From Gnetum montanum (Eukaryota; Streptophyta; Gnetopsida; Gnetales; Gnetaceae), in the NCBI GenBank assembly GCA_015680685.1, contig MNCI01026399.1, positions 575,392-635,391 of the forward strand: a DNA stretch of 60,000 nucleotides. The letters run 5' to 3'. The notes below the pieces were generated by a model that was not told the origin of the DNA, did no database searches, and saw only the letters and a program-made list of their open reading frames with translations. Positions 57,363 to 60,000 of the stretch are shown here, in pieces. The stretch's first letter is position 1; every line of letters starts with the position of its first letter. Both the position numbers and the translations under genes were made by a program.

Positions 57363-57770
57363 GCCAATTTTGAGTCTAAAGAGTCATTTTGTAAGTTAGT
57401 TGAGTTTATTCCTAAGTGGTGCTAGTTTATGTAGTATTATTTTTAAGACTTATATTCTTACGATTTCATAAATTATTTTGTATTAAGTTGTGTCATTTTA
57501 TAAATGATTCATAACTCATTGTCAAGTTAAAGTCTAGCAAGTTCAAGTTGGAAGTAGTAGAGAAGTAAAGAAGAAAGAGGTATAAGTAACAGAAGAGAAA
57601 TAGCTTATTATGATTAAAAGGTTCAAAGAATTATTCATCATATATATTGTTTCAAGAATTATAGTTATTTCTTATAGTTTCAAGAAGTTGAACATTTCTG
57701 AATCATCAAATCTTACAAATCAATTAGTACTTTTACCTTCTTAAGATTAGTAAAGTTTAATAGATCGACC
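57363..57770 (+). repeat. Probable continuation of the copia LTR cut by element O
   Basis: AT-rich, no frame. By the CATAG duplication it is contiguous with 43217, where a copia pol remnant ends. Its composition and length suit a copia LTR, but the far end is not marked by a clear inverted terminus. It meets a gag fragment near 57770. Confidence 0.4.
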
Positions 57771-58740
57771 TTGTCCTATTTTGGACGCCATATATGATGT
57801 GATGAAGTTTCTCCTTCTAAGAAGACTTGTAACCTAGGCACCTATGCAATAAGGAATAGTATCTATCCAGGGCTACATCAAAGGATTTTTGGTTCCCTTA
57901 CTTCCAACTTTGGATCTATTTCCTCATATTGAACACTATTAAAGAGGTTTAGTACTCTTTATTGAAGAGCTTTAGCATAGTGGACCACTAGTGGATTGAA
58001 TTTAGCTTCAATGATTTGAATCAAATTTTGGCTTTTTTTATGAGTATCCTTGCAAAGAGCTTCACCTTCTACCACTTATTATTTATGTTTTGCAACATGA
58101 GAACATAATGAAAAGCTTGCAAATGATGTTATAGATTAGAATTGTAGTCTCCCTCAAACTTGGAAATTTTATTCATGACAAGTTGTTTAATGTGGCTTTT
58201 CCTTTGCTGATTGTGGAATATTCTTACTACCTCCTATCCTTGAATGAGCTTCTAGTAGCCAACAAGGATCCATCATCATTAGACATGCTATAGCCATGAT
58301 TTCTATCTCTATTTGCCTAATCATCATGACATTTTTATGGTTGCCTCTATGTCTTCAATCTTACCTTCTTTCCTGATCACTATCTATATTTTAATCATTC
58401 TCCCTCTATCTACCAGGATGTTTATCATGGTCCCTTATGTCATTCACACTAGGTTACTTATCATGATCCTTGTTTATAATCCTTTGTCCTCATCTACATC
58501 CATCATTATCAAAGCTTGATGATAAAGATAAAGAGGAAGATAGAGAACTAGAAGAGCCATTTTGGCTTGCTCTCTTTCCATGACCCCTTTGACCATCTCT
58601 CCTTTATCTACTAGAGGATCTAAGCCTTGAAGCCCTTTATGTTTTCTTATCAAGGTAGAACATAGCCATGGAGGACCTACATAATTCATCGACATTAAAT
58701 ATAAGGGAATGTTGATAATGAGATCTATCTAACTAGTAGT
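57771..58740 (-). pseudogene. gag: gag fragment of a further Athila-like element, decayed
   Basis: Minus strand. From about 58540 downward it has a Ser-rich linker, then at 58190 NKISKFEGDYNSN (NNIPRFEGGYNAD in C), LQAFHYVLMLQNINNKW, KLFARILIKKA, STMLxLFNKEY and DVALDRYYSLLHRCLGY, ending at EKLHHIIYGVQN. The order equals N 47280-48000. It is cut at 57770, before the HIVDGLRNETR region is complete. More diverged than O, closer to the state of E. Confidence 0.75.
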
Positions 58741-58926
58741 TAGCAATATTTTTTTAAGCTAGGATGTTAGTGGAATTACACGTTTTCCCTTGTGGAGTTT
58801 ATGGTGGATTTTCATCAAATAGTCTTGCCTACACTAAGCATCAATTGGCTTATAAAATTTAACCATGGGGTGATGCATCTAATATCCATTTGAAATGACT
58901 TCTATTTCATTTCTCATTGATGTAGT
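58741..58926. other. Short spacer before element D
   Basis: No feature recognised. Confidence 0.3.
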
Positions 58927-59791
58927 TGATGAATCATCAGTTGGTTGTGTCAACGGGCCTGCGTCAATGCATCCTCGTTGATGTGTGCATTGATGCGTTG
59001 ATGCATATGCATTGACGCGACATCTATTTTTACCTATAAATATGTGAGCACCCATCATGTATTTGGCACCTTTTGGTCATTTTGTAGCTAGACTCTTGCA
59101 GTTTCATTTTATGATCTTAAGAAATAGTTAATGAGTGCTCGCAATGTGAATTTGAGTTAGTTGTATGATGTCTTATGCGAGTGACATTGTACCTAGACAC
59201 ATTCTATGAAGGGCAATAAGATTGAGATTGATTCACATTCATTGTAGCACTTTAACTTAGATTAGATTTACTTTCCATGTAATTTACTTTTTATGTACTT
59301 AGTTAATATTTACATTTTCACACATATTAATCAATTAGCGGAATGAGTGCAACTAGCTTTGAGTGTAAACACGTATTTGCTTGGTAATCCCAACAACGTT
59401 ATTACATGGTTCACCTAGTAGTGTAATGCTTGGTAATCCAAGTAGTGGATACATGGGTCCATGACGTGTATGACAAGTTGGGAATAAACACTTATCACCC
59501 TTAGAATAGTTTAAACTTTATCTTCTTGTTGTTAATTAGATTAAATAATTACTTTCTCTATTATCATTAAGATTAGTTTAAGACCATAACAACATCAACC
59601 ATCATATGCCTCACTTTGAACTAAAGCATACGTGACAAAGCTACCACTAGTCCAAGTGAGAAAATAATGTCTTGTGATCAATGCTTAACAATCTAGATGC
59701 CACACTAGTCCCATCCATGGAATTCGATCGGATCATGCGTGAATGCTTGTGATTCACATGGTTGGGCATAAGGGGTACCCACCACTCATTA
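58927..59791 (+). repeat. 5' LTR of element D (865 bp)
   Basis: tgatgaatcatc to ccactcatta. U3 boxes at 58950-59022 include ttgatgcatatgcattgacg, a near-palindrome centred on tgcatatgca, and gcgttgatgc. TATA box cctataaatatg at 59033-59044. R/U5 matches A and B in the cttggtaatcc-type repeats. Confidence 0.8.
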
Positions 59792-59792
59792 T

Positions 59793-59810
59793 TGGCACCG
59801 TTATTGAGGA
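59793..59810 (+). promoter_or_regulatory. Primer-binding site of element D (tRNA-Asp type, decayed)
   Basis: tggcaccgttattgagga; all five differences from the intact site are C-to-T or G-to-A. Confidence 0.8.
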
Positions 59811-59915
59811 TGTTGCTAGTTATCTAGACTAGATATCTTATACATGATCACTATAAAAGTATTAACGATTTATCTTTTAGACAATATTAATATTTTAGTC
59901 ACACACATTGAGACT

Positions 59916-60000
59916 ATGTCTTCTTCACATAGGACCAATAATGCATCACACGATGAGGATACTAGTAGGAGAAATGGTAAGTTCTATACTAAAAAAAATT
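59916..60000 (+). CDS. gag: gag start of element D (partial)
   Basis: ATG 59916 opens MSSSHRTNNASHDEDTSRRN and stays open to the window edge (28 codons). It matches the gag starts of C and N (MPSSHKSN) and B (MSLPHESDN). Too short to judge integrity. Confidence 0.6.
   Translation, partial: MSSSHRTNNASHDEDTSRRNGKFYTKKN

Larger units (their letters stand above)
58927..60000 (+). mobile_element. Element D: Athila-like element, 5' end only
   Basis: Plus-strand element running off the right edge: 5' LTR 58927-59791, tRNA-Asp-type PBS, leader, and gag start at 59916. The leader at 59811-59830 (tgttgctagttatctagact) matches 8974-9000 of B. Confidence 0.8.

Noticed and set aside
1-60000. tRNA, rRNA or other structured RNA genes
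   Set aside because: The only tRNA-like matches are the 12- to 18-base primer sites of the elements; no cloverleaf or rRNA segment was seen.

Overview
The window is repeat-dense plant nuclear DNA with no intact cellular gene that I can support. It is AT-rich and built almost entirely of decayed LTR retrotransposons. Plant origin is shown by primer sites complementary to plant-type tRNA-Asp and initiator tRNA-Met, by Athila/Tat-type gag and integrase, by a plant-type chromovirus with a C-terminal chromodomain, and by Ty1/copia remnants. I cannot name the species. Almost all reading frames are broken by TAG/TGA/TAA codons that look like C-to-T or G-to-A decay, the pattern expected of old methylated insertions.

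Layout. (A) 1-6976, plus strand: 3' part of an Athila-like element with an integrase remnant, a long 3' ORF and a 3' LTR. 6977-8082: unassigned. (B) 8083-15067, plus: gag-only Athila-like element with both LTRs and remains of the same 3' ORF. (E) about 15635-41174, minus: an old Athila-like element split by two insertions. One is a pol-less copia-type element (L, about 19695-24442, plus). The other is a chromovirus (V, 25557-39652, minus), which itself carries a gag-protease element (C, 30700-37956, minus, TSD TTAAC). 41175-43217: copia RT/RNase H remnant whose probable LTR resumes after 57362. (O) 43223-57357, minus, TSD CATAG: gag-protease element carrying a relative of the same family (N, 45676-52736, plus, TSD gacgt/gatgt). 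57771-58740: gag fragment, minus. (D) 58927 to the window end, plus: 5' LTR, PBS and gag start of another member.

How the parts relate. A, B, C, D, E, N and O belong to one superfamily: LTRs usually ending ctcatca, a tRNA-Asp primer site one base inside the LTR, and polypurine tracts with a GTCATGGGGG core. A kept the end of pol. C, N and O lost RT, RNase H and integrase but kept gag, protease and the pol C-terminal tail, so they would have needed enzymes from elsewhere. A, B and E carry an extra ORF (a possible plant-transposon-type domain followed by coiled coil) placed behind an internal block that resembles each element's own U3 boxes plus a TATA box. This looks like an internal promoter and is the most interesting signal here. 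A GTCATGGGGG tract recurs at two internal places as well as at the canonical 3' PPT. All assignments come from reading the sequence; no database search was run.
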